NCBI GenBank assembly: GCA_024760905.1
Contig: CM045729.1
Span: 60,625,580-60,689,579 of the forward strand
DNA length: 64,000 nucleotides
Source of the DNA: Plotosus lineatus
Taxonomy: Eukaryota > Chordata > Actinopteri > Siluriformes > Plotosidae
Reading direction: 5' to 3'
Made by a program: the position numbers and the translations under genes. This document shows positions 9,481 through 21,408 of this stretch, in pieces. Position 1 is the first letter of the stretch. Every line of letters begins with the position of its first letter. Under the pieces are notes generated by a model. It was given only the letters and a program-made list of their open reading frames with translations, did no database searches and was not told the DNA's origin.

Positions 9481-12400
9481 ATAGTTTGACATATTTTAAG
9501 CATGATAGTGATGGTAGGTAACCTACACAAGTAGTACAACAGAACACAAGCAGATATTTTTATTGTTGCATTTTTAAAGTGTTCGAATGATCGTGCTGCC
9601 AACTCCATTACAACACTCTTGAACATTTACTGGCCAAATCTTTTGAAATTAATTTAAATGTTAAAGGATGTGCTTTTTTACCTTTAAAAATATTGTTCGC
9701 CTGTCTTCATATTGGTTTTTTTCTTTTTTTTTTTTTGGATGGCCTTTTTAAAAAAAATTGTACAATTTTTAAGAATCTGTAACCATCAGTGTTTGTCTGA
9801 TGTTTCAATTTAAGCATTACTTACTCAGGATAATCTCTCTTAAACCCCAGATCGTCAACAAATCAGAATGTGCAGTTCTCATGTAGTATATACTAATCAC
9901 TGTTATTCATTGATATTTTTAGCTGTGAATGTGATCTGACACTCAATATTTATCTCCCTTTGAGGAGCATACGTGTCTCTGCAGCCCTGTTCTGTCATGT
10001 GCTTCGGGGCTTTACAGCATAACTGACTATTGATTTGGGTTTCTGTACAGACTGTATTGTTTCATGTATGTTCAAAGGGTCAAATTTTCAATCGGCTCAG
10101 AAATATGCATTGGGTTCTTTTCATCTGGGTAGGTGTCGGGACATGTCGTCTTAATAAATAAATACCTGCAGTTCTGCTAATCCTCCACATCTACAACGTG
10201 CAAAAACATCCTGGTCATGTACTGAATGTAGCACATTAAGGATGACATTAGAGCTTCATGTGCCGTAGTGATTCACAGGATTCCTTACCTGATTCTGCTG
10301 CATGAACATGATCCATTTGTTTGCTACAGGAACATTGCTGGCAGTTTTTGATTACGCCTCCTCGTTTTCTGTTAGACAATCATATTTAAGGCAAGAAGAA
10401 GCTAGAAAGCTAGTGATAAAAGTGAAAGTCATGGTTTTAGAGGTAGTATCGGAAGGATTGCTTTTCATCAAACAAAACTGCAGTGATGTGATGTGATATT
10501 AATGTTCCACTGTGCAGCCTTTAAGATTTCTGCCATGGTAGGTTAAGCTGTAAAAGGCAAGAGATCCAAAGGGTAATTAAAGAAATGGTTCTCAGCTGTC
10601 ATGTAGATCTATGTTGGTCATCAGTAGAATAGCTGGGTGTGTTGGTTGTGGAAACTGTTGTCTTGTCGTGCCTTGATATAAAAGTTAGGGCACTTTATTT
10701 CTCCCGGTGAGTAGTGGAGGGGTAGGCGGGGGATGGCAGGGACAGAATGCACTCTGCTCAGCCATGCAGCAACTGGCCCCAGGGATGGGAGAATGAACGA
10801 AGGGTCAGGCCACTGGTAGAGAAAAATGTGGCTTAAAAAAGCTGCCCGATCCATAGCCCACTCTAAAGGGACAACCACTAATCTTCCTGAGAAAGGGATT
10901 TATGGTCTGTTTTTTCCCCCCTTCTTCTCTTTCTCTAAATGAGGCCCTTCCACCACTGTGATTCCTTGGCTCAATGAAAAGCAGTGAAAGAATAGTAATC
11001 TTTCACAGGTTTAAATTCGGAACAACTCGGCTCCTCAGGTTAAATCACACTGGTATGAGGCTCTAACATTTGTGATTAGTATGATGGGACATTTTAAGCA
11101 TTTAAGCATTTTTAACTGTTAGACAACTTAAAGTTCTGGTTAGCATTTATGTGCAAGTATCTAAGATCATCTAACAATTAGTCTGAAAGTACAGTTTTAT
11201 GAAAATAAAGACCGGTAATGTTAATCTTTATTTATCTTATTCCAATCTATACATTTAAAAAAAAAAATCTTTAAACAAGAGTCATCATGAAAATAAACAG
11301 ACTTTTGGATGACCAATATATATGTCAGTTTTTTTGTGAAAGAAATGAATACTTGAACATAATCTTATTAGCCATAATAACATCCAAATTGAGCATCATG
11401 ATATACAGACAAAAAGGTAATGATTTTATCTTGGTATTGGCTTGAAGGAGTCAAAAATAACAAATCATATATGGGAGCTCTGTGTATCAATGCTGTTTCT
11501 CATAATGGCCGATATCTGAGAGGACTTAGACGGAGATTACAGGAAGGTCTATTGACTCAGGCCAGTTTTCTCTTCCTGTCAGGGATACAGCTGCCAGCTA
11601 TCTAGAATTGACTGTTTCTTCAACAGGACTGATATATTTTCAGTGTGGAAAATATTCTTATTTTAAATACACTAGCTGTATATTTATTCTAAAGCATAAG
11701 GTGACCAAAGAATATGTATTATTTATAGAAGTGGCTTTCATGTTTGCAGTAAAGCCTTTGTAACTGTAATAAATGCACGGGGTGTCAGCCAAGTCGTGTT
11801 ATCAAAGAACCCTGTGCCTGAGTTTTACTTATGCCCTCCGTTCAGTTTGCATTCTGACTCTTTGTGGACATTACCTTTTGGCCAAAAGTAATCCAGTGAA
11901 TGACTGAGCTAACAGGATTTGTGTAGAGATTAATTCATGTGGCTTTTATAGACGGTTAACTTGAATCCTTCCAAGTTGCCCCCTCCTCTCCTCATCTTAA
12001 ATTTCATTTGGTGGACTGGCTACACTAAAGGGATTTAAAGATTAGATATGGCAAATAAATGCAGAAGTCTTGTTTTCTCTTTGTTGTTGTTGTTTTTGTT
12101 TTACCTACATTGTTTCTGAGTGAGGATATAGAGTTCACTTGATAGTCAGACTTTGAACAAGAGGATAAAGCACTGCTTTCTTTAAGACTTGAAAGTTAAA
12201 AAAGAGTAACGCAGTGGCCTATATACAGAATGAGGCTGGTTATGGGGAAGTCCTCATCATTTTCCTTTAGAGTTAGCTTGAATGAAGTCCCATGGGCTTT
12301 GAGGGCCCCCCCCCCCCCCCCTCAAACATTTTGTTGTTGGATCTTTTAAAATTTTGAGGCATATTAAAATAAGTAGAAATAATAATAAATTTGTACAGTT

Positions 12401-13814
12401 CGCTTGTAACTTCTAAAGAATATCATAGAGCTTTAAGATTTGCTACTAAAATGCATGTGAAAAATGTTTGTGATTAAACAATGAACTGATTCTGATTTGA
12501 AACACATTGTAATCGTATTCACACACGTTTCAGTGCTGACAGAGATACAACCAAACTCCCAGGAAGATACAATACATAAATTACTCCAAAATGAAAGTAC
12601 ATCTTTGTGATATTATTTTAATGCCAGAAGGCTCTGCTGCTGCTTCAAAGCCTCTAGTTAAAAGTCAAAATGAGGGCGCTTTAGGCAATGTCTGCACACA
12701 TAAATCTCTCCATACTGGAGAAGTCCACATACACATGGGGTCCAAAGACAACATGTTACATTCCAAGCCATTTACAAGCAGTGGGAGAGAAGTTGTGAGC
12801 AATATATGGATGCTTTAGGGGATTAGACAGCTCCCCCTTTCATTCCTGCTTCATTTCTCCCACTCCTTTCTTCTTCCGCTCATTTTTAAAGACATGCCAT
12901 TCCCAGCATGCATGATTTAATCCTAGCATCAAACTGGGATAGTCCCTTCCTGTTTTCTCGGCCCTGTATGGATCCTCCAGCCTCATTCTCTGGTTTCAGG
13001 TGTATTGATGACGCACTGCTTTCACAAAGCTATCCTTTTCTCAGTCATGTGCTACCAGTAAATATCTTTATTTTATAATATTGTTTTACAACACTTAAGC
13101 AGAATCAATCTGGTGGTACATGTGTTGGGAATGTAGCATAATATATACAAGCAGTGAATAAAAAAGTGAAGAAAGATGTGTGGAGAATTACAAACATTAA
13201 CTTATGACAGTAGACTACTTCCACTAGCGAATGTGCAGGCCAGACACTGCGGGATGTGTTGTCTCCAATGTACAGGCACATCTGTGTGTACCAAAATGAA
13301 AACATGGTGTCAGCCAGTACCCACATCACAGCTCGGAGACAGGCCAGCATATCAGTTAAGCGTGACAGGAAGAACATGTCTGAAGCCATCTAAGTGGGGA
13401 GAAAAATGAAAATACTGTATGTATTACCAGAATGTTTAAGGGTTTTTTGAAAAATCTCTGCAAATTTCACTCACTGTTATATATTTATCATTTTCCAAAA
13501 AAGACACCTGTGGATGACATTATTATAAAGCAATTTTTAACTGGAATATATCTAAGGACCAAACACTAACAAATCAACATCAGTGGCACCTGGGCAGTGT
13601 TGGGCTTGGGCCTTTGATATTCTGACCAGTAAACCAGAGCCCTATGCATTGAATCACCACCGCCATCAGAATGGCATTTGCGGGTCATTATTTTTGGTTA
13701 AAGCTTTTTAAAGACTGAAGTCTGTCGTTACACTGTGCATTTCTTGATTTTGTTTTTTTTTTGTTTGTTTGTTTGTTTTGTTTTTTTCTTAGAGTTAATC
13801 TATAGAGAGGACTA
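9481..13814. other. Long stretch without recognised genes
   Basis: This is AT-rich unique-looking sequence with short homopolymers (poly-C near 12306, poly-T near 9720). Short open frames at 10302-10496, 10621-10878, 12591-12818 and 13105-13409 show no domain, no homologue elsewhere in the window and no paired splice sites that I trust. It could be intron. Confidence 0.45.
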
Positions 13815-13976
13815 ATAATATATTTACAGCATTTGTCAGATTCTATCATCCAAAGTGACTTACAATCAACATTTTTATGCAACTGAGGGTTAAGGGACCC
13901 AACAGTGATGGTACTGGGGATTGAAACCCAGACCTTCAGATCAGTAAAATGCCTTTACACCTAGGACACCACTGTT
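13815..13976 (-). repeat. tRNA-derived SINE (second family)
   Basis: The minus strand starts CAGTGGTGTCCTAGGTGTAA, has a B-box-like GGGTTTCAATCCCC, then GGGTCCCTTAACCCTCAGTT, and ends GTAAGTCACTTTGGATGATA with a CAAATGCTGTAAATATA tail. This is the common fish pattern ending in 'TAAGTCGCTTTGGATAAAAG'. It is decayed but nearly complete. Confidence 0.7.
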
Positions 13977-14439
13977 TAAAAAAAATAAAATAAATTATAA
14001 TTATTAATAATAAAAACATTTGATTGTATGCACCGAAGTACCACTGCTAGAAGCTCCCACAAGACTTTCCAGTAACTTGCCTCCATCCTTAAAGACTGTT
14101 ATTTTCTCTGCATTTCCGTGATCAGTACTGTGACTTTAGGTCCAAACATCCATTGCACTGCTCACACCATGCGATCACAGTATACCGGATCACTATTGAA
14201 AGTCATTACTAGTCAAGGACTCCGTTTGGTTCAATCACTGCAAAGTATTGCTTTGTTCCCTGTTAGCGGTCATCACTGAGCCTTGGTTTTTTTTTTTTTG
14301 GTTTTTTTTGTTTTTTTTTTTGGGGGGGGGGTGTTTTTGCTGTGCATTATAAAGGGTTTTTTGTTTGTTTGTTTTTTCCTTACCTGCCTATCCTTTAACA
14401 TTGTGTTTTTTGTAAGATCTCTGCCTGGCTTATCTACCT

Positions 14440-14442
<3 letters not shown>

Positions 14443-14481
<39 letters not shown>
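14443..14481. repeat. Poly-T run
   Basis: There are about 39 consecutive T, preceded by T/G-rich sequence from 14287. It is a possible antisense poly-A tail, but no retroelement body abuts it. Confidence 0.9.
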
Positions 14482-14489
<8 letters not shown>

Positions 14490-16340
14490 TGGTTTGTATA
14501 GTGCTTGAATGCCTTGAAAAGTACTTGAAAAAAATACATTCTTTTCAAGGGCTCTGGAATTGCCATGCCACCCCTTGAAAACCAATGTTTTATTTATTTT
14601 TTTTTAATTTTTATTTTTTTAAACTCCATCCTTGAATAGTACTTGATTTTTAGCTTTGGGTCTATCTGTGCAATAAATGTATCACATTTTATTAGAAATA
14701 TTTGATTTTTGTATCTTTTCTGCAATAAACTCACAGAAAATTGATGTTTGTCAAGCATCGTCTGCTGTCACATTTTCCTGGAAGTTCCGTTTTACGACAC
14801 ATAATTATAGAAGCGTCTAGATCTGTTTTACGGCAGTTTTTCGGCAGTTTGATAATGGCATCATAGGTGACCTTTTGAGCTCGTCACGAGTGAAATAAGT
14901 ATTTATTCAAAAGCTTAGGAGGACTGTATTGGACCATCAGCCACGATGCCAGGCCGTCAGGGTATATTTAAAGCAGAATTGCATTGCAGGAGAACAAAGT
15001 GACCAGTGATTGGATAGATGTTGGCAAAAGCCAGCATCATGCGTTTTGCAAGGAAAAAAAAAATATTGCAGTTGGTGCTCTGGAGAGATGCATTACAGTC
15101 GCACATAAAATCAAATGTCACCCACTCAAAAAACATGCACAGACTTTAAGAACCAAGGAGCATGAGGGTAGTCTGATAACAGATTATTTCAAAGGAAATG
15201 CATTCAGAGAAACTGCCACAAGCACTAACGTTAGCAGAACTGGACCATAAGACACAACACCAACGACTGACCCTGCCCATAGATAAGGCACACCGTATTA
15301 TAAGGCGCATCAAGCAAAACAAAAGTCAGATAAGTCAAACTTGATTCAACTCTTAACAATAACTCCCAACATTCTTCAGTTATGACTATAAAATAATACA
15401 CTCCACTGTAACTCAACATTGTTCAGTTGCAACAATATAAAACAATAAACTCACTTTTTTCAGTTCATTCCTCTTCCACAAATCCATCAAGTTCTTCATC
15501 TTCCGTGTCTGAGTTTAACAGTTGCACGAGTTGGACATAAAGCCCGGATCCCTCTATTATTTTTAAATTATATTATAATATTTTTTATCTATTATTCCCT
15601 CACACATGGAGTCAGATCAATAGAGACTCGGATACTCTCGGCCACACCCTCTTAAAGAGACCGCGCAATTAGTATTGTGCTCATTACAGAACAGAGGTCA
15701 TTACTCTTAAGGAGCTGTATCAGTGTAACTATGAATTCAAGAAGGGTAATCCAAGGTCTCAGGAGGACACCTGTGGCAGTGCTTTATCCTGGTGATGAAC
15801 CCGATACTCTGATTAAACCAGCTGAACGTCCTGAGCGTAGAGACGGAGATTAGGTTGAAAAACCACTCATGTATTACTCAGCAAGTCACTTGACTACTAT
15901 AAAAATAATTCCTGTATTTGAACATAAAGCACGGATCCCTCTAACTTACGACCTGTTGACACCAATATCTAGTGGTTAGAGTTCTTTGGTTAATTCACCA
16001 AGGTGATAAGCTCTGAATTAGTTTGCTTCACTTGGGTGTTGATAGTACCAGTGAGATCGCGGCATGTGGTCTCATCCACACATAAGGCGCATCAGGTTAT
16101 AATTTGCATCGTCAAATGTTTTGAAGATTAAATGCTTTTGGGTGTGCCTTATGGTCTGAAAAACATGGTGTATGCATTTACAGTATAGTAAAATTATTGT
16201 TTTACTCGAAAGTCAGAAACGGTATTGCTTGTTGTATTTTACTATTTTAAAGAGGACTTGAAAATGAAACTTGTCCCTTGAAAAGTACTTGAAAAGTGCT
16301 TGAATGACATTTGTCCCTATGTGTGGGAACCATGTTTGTC
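14490..16340. mobile_element. Possible hAT-like DNA transposon relic (composite)
   Basis: Both ends carry the phrase CTTGAAAAGTACTTGAAAA (about 14513 and 16281), reminiscent of termini of fish hAT relics. Inside, an open stretch at 14984-15250 reads W-x-D...HHAFCKEKKNIAV...AHKIKCHPLKKH, which resembles the BED zinc finger at the start of hAT transposases but lacks the second Cys. A second layer at 15275-16165 has inverted ATAAGGCACACC / GGTGTGCCTTAT motifs near its ends. A 23-bp imperfect direct repeat (15533-15555 and 15920-15942) brackets 364 bp. The assignment is tentative. Confidence 0.3.
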
Positions 16341-17534
16341 TTATTGACATCTGCTTGTCCCACCTTTATAAACTTAACCTGTGTTGTAATTGTTTGCCTG
16401 GTTTACGTCATTAAACCTTTTTAATCTGTAATTTGTCTGTGTTCCCCTGCTATGCTTCAGCATGACCAAGACAAACACAAGACCGTTTGACTGAGCCAGG
16501 CATTACTGTACTGTACTCGTCCCCCAAGCCCCAACGGTTGATAGAAAAGTGTGACCAGCAAAGTGAGAAATTCCTTGACTGATGATGGACCCTAAAATAT
16601 GAGAAGGTTTAGTCATTCAGCCAAATAATGAGTATATGAATTGTACTGGTTTTGTGTTAGCCCATGCATGGTTGTACAGTGTCTCACAGTGTGGTGAAGT
16701 GACCTTGTGAGATGCATGTATTGTGTTTAGTAGTGCATTGTGGTTTCTGCAAATTAAGGCTTGTTTTTCATGGAGATGAGGTCAAAGCCCAAGAGAAACT
16801 GAGATTTGTTTGGACAGAACCGAGTTGGTGTATTCTGGCATTCTGTCTGCAGAGACGCATGTCTGATTTTAGAACTCATGGCTGCATTTACGCTGATACA
16901 CCCTCTAATTTTGAGCCTGGTGGAAGTATTCAGTATATGCCAGTGATTTTATGAAAAGAAAAGCATTAACATGTACTCATACATGGTTCCTGACAGTCAC
17001 ATGTTTAACTTCTCAGGTACATTCTGTGGTTTGCCTTTTAATACTCATACAACATTTAACTTTTGACAACTTAATAAATTCTTAGGTGTTGCTGATCATG
17101 CCCAAGTAACAATGAAGGTAAATAAAAGATTGCAATAACGTGTGTGGTGTCATATCCTCATTACTCTTGCCTTTCTGCGTGATCAGTCAGTGTGTTCAAC
17201 CTGGCCAAATGGAATCAATTTTTTTTCTTATTTGTCCTTACTCATAGTAATGTTCTCAGTCAGTTAAACACAAAGTTGTATCCTTACAGCTTGGTAACTT
17301 TTTGGCAGTATACCCAAACTGTTATATTCGTTGAAATGGTCTTCACAACCCAACCACAATTAGTAACTTGGATCTTGGTTACCATAATCCTGAAAAAATA
17401 TCAACCAATTCCTTCCTTGCAATCCACTGGGAAATGTGCAGTCAAATTTTTGTTGTGGGTTTTGTTATGGTGTAACTTTAGAAAGACCACTGAAGGCATG
17501 GGAGAGTTTAGCCAGAGCCCAGAAGAGAGAAGCT
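16341..17534. other. No recognised gene
   Basis: This is unique-looking sequence. An 80-codon open frame at 16712-16954 and a 141-codon frame at 17192-17617 have no recognised domain or repeat homologue, and I do not support them as genes. Confidence 0.4.
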
Positions 17535-17900
17535 GCAGTAGGCCCTTAACTATTTGCGGTTTTGCACTCGTGCATGTGCATATTCGTGGACTGCCGAGCA
17601 ACTGTCACGTGATTTAAATTCAACCAATGGCTGTTCTCCTTCTTGCTGATTAGTTGAGATGATGTATGTCCTCATTCGCGCACAAGTTATTAATGAGCCT
17701 TTTTTAGTGTGTTTTAATTACCAGTTAAGCTCTATGATGCCACTCAAACGCTGTGTGTCTTCTCTGGCTAAGCGCTAGAAAAACGTAATGACGTTGAATG
17801 TCTATGAAGAAATAAGACTTTCTCCTGAAGAATCAACATCTCCTGAGGAATAATCATCTGAACTGTTTTAAAGCACTAGTATTAAAGTCTTTTTCAATTA
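17535..17900 (+). mobile_element. Possible pogo/Tigger-like 5' fragment
   Basis: It begins CAGTAGGCCCTTAACTATTT, then GCGGTTTT, resembling the terminal repeat of the Tigger derivative at 24.5-25.5 kb (whose right end, reversed, starts CAGTAGGCCCTCATTATT). About 200 bp inside, an ATG at 17737 opens a decayed MPLKRCVSSLAKR then KNVMTL, similar to the N-terminus of pogo/Tigger transposases. No opposite end was found, so it is truncated or misassigned. Confidence 0.3.
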
Positions 17901-18399
17901 TTATTCCAGTAAAGTACCTAAGTTAATGTTTAGAATGTTTGTGTGAGATTTTATGTTCTGTAGCATGTTTAACAAACTATACCAAAAAGATAAACTTGAA
18001 TACAGATGCCACCGACTTGTGTTCGGCCGTCCGGAACCAATTAAAAACACAAGCTGAAAGTGAACATAAGTTGTTACAGTGATGTATGACGCTCATACTG
18101 TACTATACATCCATAAATGCCATTACCGTATCTCATAAAACACCCTTAAATCAATTATTATAAACATAACATTGTAAAATAATATCATATCAAATAATAG
18201 CAACTTTAATTTCAAATAAGTCACTTATTTATACCGAGTCACTTTACATGAACCTTAAAACAGCCAATCAACACTTACAATATGTGAGACGCTCAATACT
18301 GAAAGTAATTCTTAATAATAATTCCTTAAGTACTTGCAAAAGGAGTGTACTTGCTGTGGGTTATTTGGACTTCCGGTCCTTCAAGTGCGCAAGGTTGCC

Positions 18400-18726
18400 G
18401 TTGAACTTCAGTCAAAGGTGGTAGTCTGCAGCACAGGGGCACTGCAGGGCACCGTCCTCTCACCCTTCATTTTCAACATTTACACCTCGGACTTCACCTA
18501 CAGCACAGACAGCTGCCACCTCCAGAAGTTCTCGGATGACTCCGCCATCATGGGCCGTGTGTCAGAGTGGAACGAGCTGGAGTACCGGTCGGTCATCGTT
18601 GACTTCGTGGACTGGTGTAAGTGCAACCACCTGTGCTTGAACACTAGGAAGACGAAGGAGATGGTGGTTGACTTCAGGAGAAGCACTCTAACACACACAC
18701 ACACACACTCACTCACTCACTGGTGA
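18400..18726 (+). pseudogene. Rex1-like reverse transcriptase, palm region
   Basis: The frame reads STGALQGTVLSPFIFNIYTS (RT motif with the QG...LSP signature), LQKFSDDSAIMG (the catalytic FxDD box, here FSDDS), and KEMVVDFRRS. It then runs into an (AC)n(ACTC)n microsatellite at 18690-18720, which shifts the frame; the protein continues in another frame from about 18723. Upstream RT motifs are missing through 5' truncation. Confidence 0.75.
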
Positions 18727-19238
18727 ACATCCAGGGACAGGACATCGAGACAGTGGACAGTTTCAAGTCCCTGGACGTTCACCTTAACAATAAACTGGAC
18801 TGGTCCCACAACACCAACGCCCTGTACAAGAAGGGCCAGAGTCGCCTCCACTTTCTGAGGAGACTTGGGTCCTTCGGAGTATGCAGACCTCTGCTCAGGA
18901 CATTTTATGATTCTGTGGTAGCCTCTGCAATCCTCTACGCTGCCATCTGCTGGGCCCCGGGCAGCACAGAGCGGGACAAAAAGAGAACGAACAAGCTGGT
19001 CAGGAGGGCCAGCGCTGTCCTAGGCTTCCCACTGGACTCTGTGGAGGAGGTGGTCGAGAGGAGGATGGTAGCAAAGCTCACATCCATCACGTTCAACAGC
19101 TCTCACCCACTGCATCAGACTGTAGAGGAGCGGAGTAGTTCCTTCAGTGGACAACTGAGACATCCTCAGTGCAGGAAGGAGCACTACTGCAGGTCCTTCA
19201 TTCCCACCGCTATCAGACTGTACAATGCCACTTTGTAA
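18723..19238 (+). pseudogene. Rex1-like RT C-terminal domain
   Basis: A 171-codon frame reads FKSLDVHLNNKLDWSHNTNA, RLHFLRRLGSFGVCRPLL, ILYAAICWAPGS, RRASAVLGFPLDSVEEVVER, and ends FIPTAIRLYNATL. This is the conserved thumb/C-terminal region of Rex1-like LINEs and closes with the natural stop. It is continuous with the preceding palm fragment apart from the microsatellite-caused shift. Confidence 0.8.
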
Positions 19239-19501
19239 CTGTCTGTAAAAAAAAAAGAAAAAACGTTATGTACAATAAAAACCCCGTGCACTTTAATGAA
19301 CCACATCTACCCGACTGACTGTAAACCATATCAACCCATCTACTCTGCCCTCAGATACATGTACACTTGAAGAAAGGCCAGTCTACAAAGTTGTTCTTTT
19401 CTTTTTTTATGGTATATTACTTTATACTATTTATGTATCTATTTATTTATTTACTTATATAATATATATGTATGTGTGTGTGTATGTATGTATGTATGTA
19501 T

Positions 19502-20010
19502 CTTCTTCTTCTTTTACTTTCGGCTGCTCCCTTCAGGGGTCGCCACAGCAAATCATCCGCCTCCGCCTCCACCTCACCCTGTCCTCCGCATCTTCTTTTC
19601 TGACTCCAACGACCTTCATGTCTTCCTTCACCACATCCATAAATCTCCTCTTTGGTCTTCCTCGAGGCCTTCTGCCTGGTAGTTCCAACCTCAGCATCCT
19701 ACTGCCAATATACTCACGATCCCTCCTCTGTACATGTTCAAACCATCTCAATCTAGCCTCTCTGACTTTGTCTCCAAAACATCTTACGTGGGCTGTCCCT
19801 CTGATATACTCATTTCTGATCCTATCCATCCTCGTTACTCCCAGAGAGAACCTCAACATTTTCATCTCTGCTACCTCCAGCTCTGCCTCCTGCCTTTTCC
19901 TCAGCACCACTGTTTCTAAGCCATACAACATCGCTGGCCTCACCACCGTCTTGTACACTTTTCCCTTCGTTCTTGCTGACACTCTCATATCGCACATCAC
20001 ACCTTTATGA
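19502..20010 (-). mobile_element. RTE LINE, copy B (3' end only)
   Basis: This 5'-truncated copy inserted into the GTAT repeat of the Rex1-like 3' UTR. On the minus strand it ends GATTTGCTGTGGCGACCCCT, then a GCCGAAAGTAAAAGAAGAAG tail, the RTE 3' end. It covers the last about 150 codons that copy C lacks. Confidence 0.85.
19533..20009 (-). pseudogene. RTE RT C-terminal domain (copy B)
   Basis: An open frame of about 159 codons reads VMCDMRVSARTKGKVYKTVV, RPAMLYGLETVVLRKRQE, AEMKMLRFSLGVTRMDRIRN, ARLRWFEHVQRRDREYIG, and GRRPRGRPKRRFMDVVKEDM. This is the C-terminal region of RTE ORF2 with the usual Arg-rich stretch. It stays open to its natural end but has no start, so it cannot act alone. The apparent first Met and upstream residues come from the flanking GTAT repeat. 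Confidence 0.8.
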
Positions 20011-20137
20011 TGCAAATCAGAAGTATGTATGTATGTATATGTATTATTGTATATGTCTCTATTTTGCACCCCCTACTGATGGTACCTCAAGAACCTGTAA
20101 CAGTGAATTTCTCCATTGTGAGATCAATAAAGCTGAA

Positions 20138-20160
20138 TCTATCTATCTATCTATCTATCC
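20138..20160. repeat. (ATCT)n tail of the Rex1-like LINE
   Basis: ATCT units directly follow the AATAAAG-containing 3' end of the LINE. Confidence 0.85.
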
Positions 20161-20163
20161 ACA

Positions 20164-20715
20164 TTGAACGTGACCTCTCCAAGCTGGTGCACCCTAGAGG
20201 GCGATGTCAAAGAGTTCTCAGAGTCAAATTGTTTCTTTGTTTGTCTTAATTTGTTTTGTATGTTTGTTTGTTTTTTTGCACTATGCTCGTCTATGACCAA
20301 GCAACCCTACTACAGCTGTGAGAGTGCAGTCCTTTCGGCTGTTTAGAACTGGGCACGCTCAACTCCTATCCTGAGCTAGTATGCTATGGTAGCTCAATGC
20401 TAGCCGCACCCCGGATAACAATAAGCCCAGGTGGGGGAGGGGCTGAACGATGACTCCGGCGCTTGCTTAGCGGTGGAAGGTTAACCCTCTCGGTCATGCT
20501 GCTTGAAAATGTTCAGTCTCTGTGAAACAAGATGGATGAGCTTCATGCTCAGATTGCAGTGCAGAGGGATCTACAGGACTGCTCCATGCTGCGTTTCTGT
20601 GAAACATGGCTCGAGGAGAGTACACCCGACTAGGCGATTAAACCAGCTGGCTACATGACCTTCAGGGAAGACCGGAGTGCAGTGGATAGCAACAAGGCCC
20701 GTGGCGGAAGAACGG
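20164..20715 (+). mobile_element. Rex1-like LINE 5' fragment (left arm of inverted pair)
   Basis: The 5' leader (GCACCCTAGAGGGCGATGTC, GTTTGTTTGTTTTTTTGCAC, AACAATAAGCCCAGG) is followed by the start of the endonuclease in a broken frame (GTTCAGTCTCTGTGAAACAA, then GAAACATGGCTCGAGGAGAG). The piece stops near GGCCCGTGGC. It mirrors 20755-21387 on the other strand. 3'-truncated LINE pieces are unusual. Confidence 0.7.
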
Positions 20716-20754
20716 CAGATTTCGTTAAATAAACCTGATGTCCTGACTGTAGAT

Positions 20755-21387
20755 TATCTCTAAATTTTGCTCTGAGAATGTGGAACATCTAACTTTGAAG
20801 TTGCAGCCATTTTGTTTACCCAGTGAATTGTCTGTTTTGTTTTTTTTTCCCCAACAACGGGCCTTGTTGCTATCCGCTGCACTCCGGTCCTTCCTGAAGG
20901 CTGTGTAGCCGGCTGCTGTAATCGCCTTGTCGGGTGTACTCCCCTCGAGCCATGTTTCACAGAAACACAGCATGGAGCAGACCTGCAGAGCTCTCTGCGT
21001 TGCAATCCAAGCATGAAGCTGGTCCATCTTGTTTCGCAGAGACTGAACATTTCCAAGCAGTATGACCGGGAATACTAACCTTCCACTGCTAACCAAGCGC
21101 CGGAGTCATCGTTCAGCCCCTCCCCGCCTGCCACGTCTCCGCCTGGGCTTATTGTTATCCAGGGTACGGCGAGCATTGAGCTGCCGTAGCATGTTCGCTC
21201 AGGATAGGAGTTGAGCATGCTCAGCACTAAATGTCCTGGACTACGCTCTCATAGCTGTAGTAGGGTCGACCGGTCATAGATGAGCATAGTGCAAAACATG
21301 AACAAACAAACCAACAAATCAAAACAATCAAAGAAACATGTCTCTGAGAACTCCGCGACGTCGCCCTCAAGGGAGCGATCTGTAATA
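20755..21387 (-). mobile_element. Rex1-like LINE 5' fragment (right arm of inverted pair)
   Basis: This is the same leader and endonuclease start as the left arm, read on the minus strand from about 21387. It is better preserved: the frame at 20838-21096 reads LGNVQSLRNKMDQLHAWIAT, then CSMLCFCETWLEGSTPD (the E-T-W metal-ligand motif of APE endonucleases) and AAGYTAFRKDRSAADSNKAR. It loses homology at a run of A near 20850. Its 5' end abuts a (TA)n repeat. Confidence 0.7.
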
Positions 21388-21408
21388 TATATATATATAT
21401 ACACACAC

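Larger units (their letters stand above)
18370..20160 (+). mobile_element. Rex1-like LINE, 5'-truncated, interrupted by RTE copy B
   Basis: It starts inside the reverse transcriptase, covers the RT palm to the C-terminus (to 19238), then an AT-rich 3' UTR. The UTR is split at about 19500 by an RTE fragment and resumes at about 20021, ending with GTGAGATCAATAAAGCTGAA and a (TATC)n tail, the usual 3' end of this group. The GTAT-rich sequence on both sides of the RTE piece (19483-19500 and 20022-20038) acts as the target duplication. The family call comes from the C-terminal motif order. Confidence 0.75.

Noticed and set aside
12591..12818. C2H2 zinc-finger exon suggested by 'HTGE'
   Set aside because: No CxxC/HxxxH spacing around it and no splice sites.
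19483..20038. Copies B and C of the RTE as one element split by a later insertion
   Set aside because: They overlap by about 50 bases with several differences, far longer than a target duplication, and B has its own target repeat in the Rex1-like UTR; a shared origin is only noted as a possibility.
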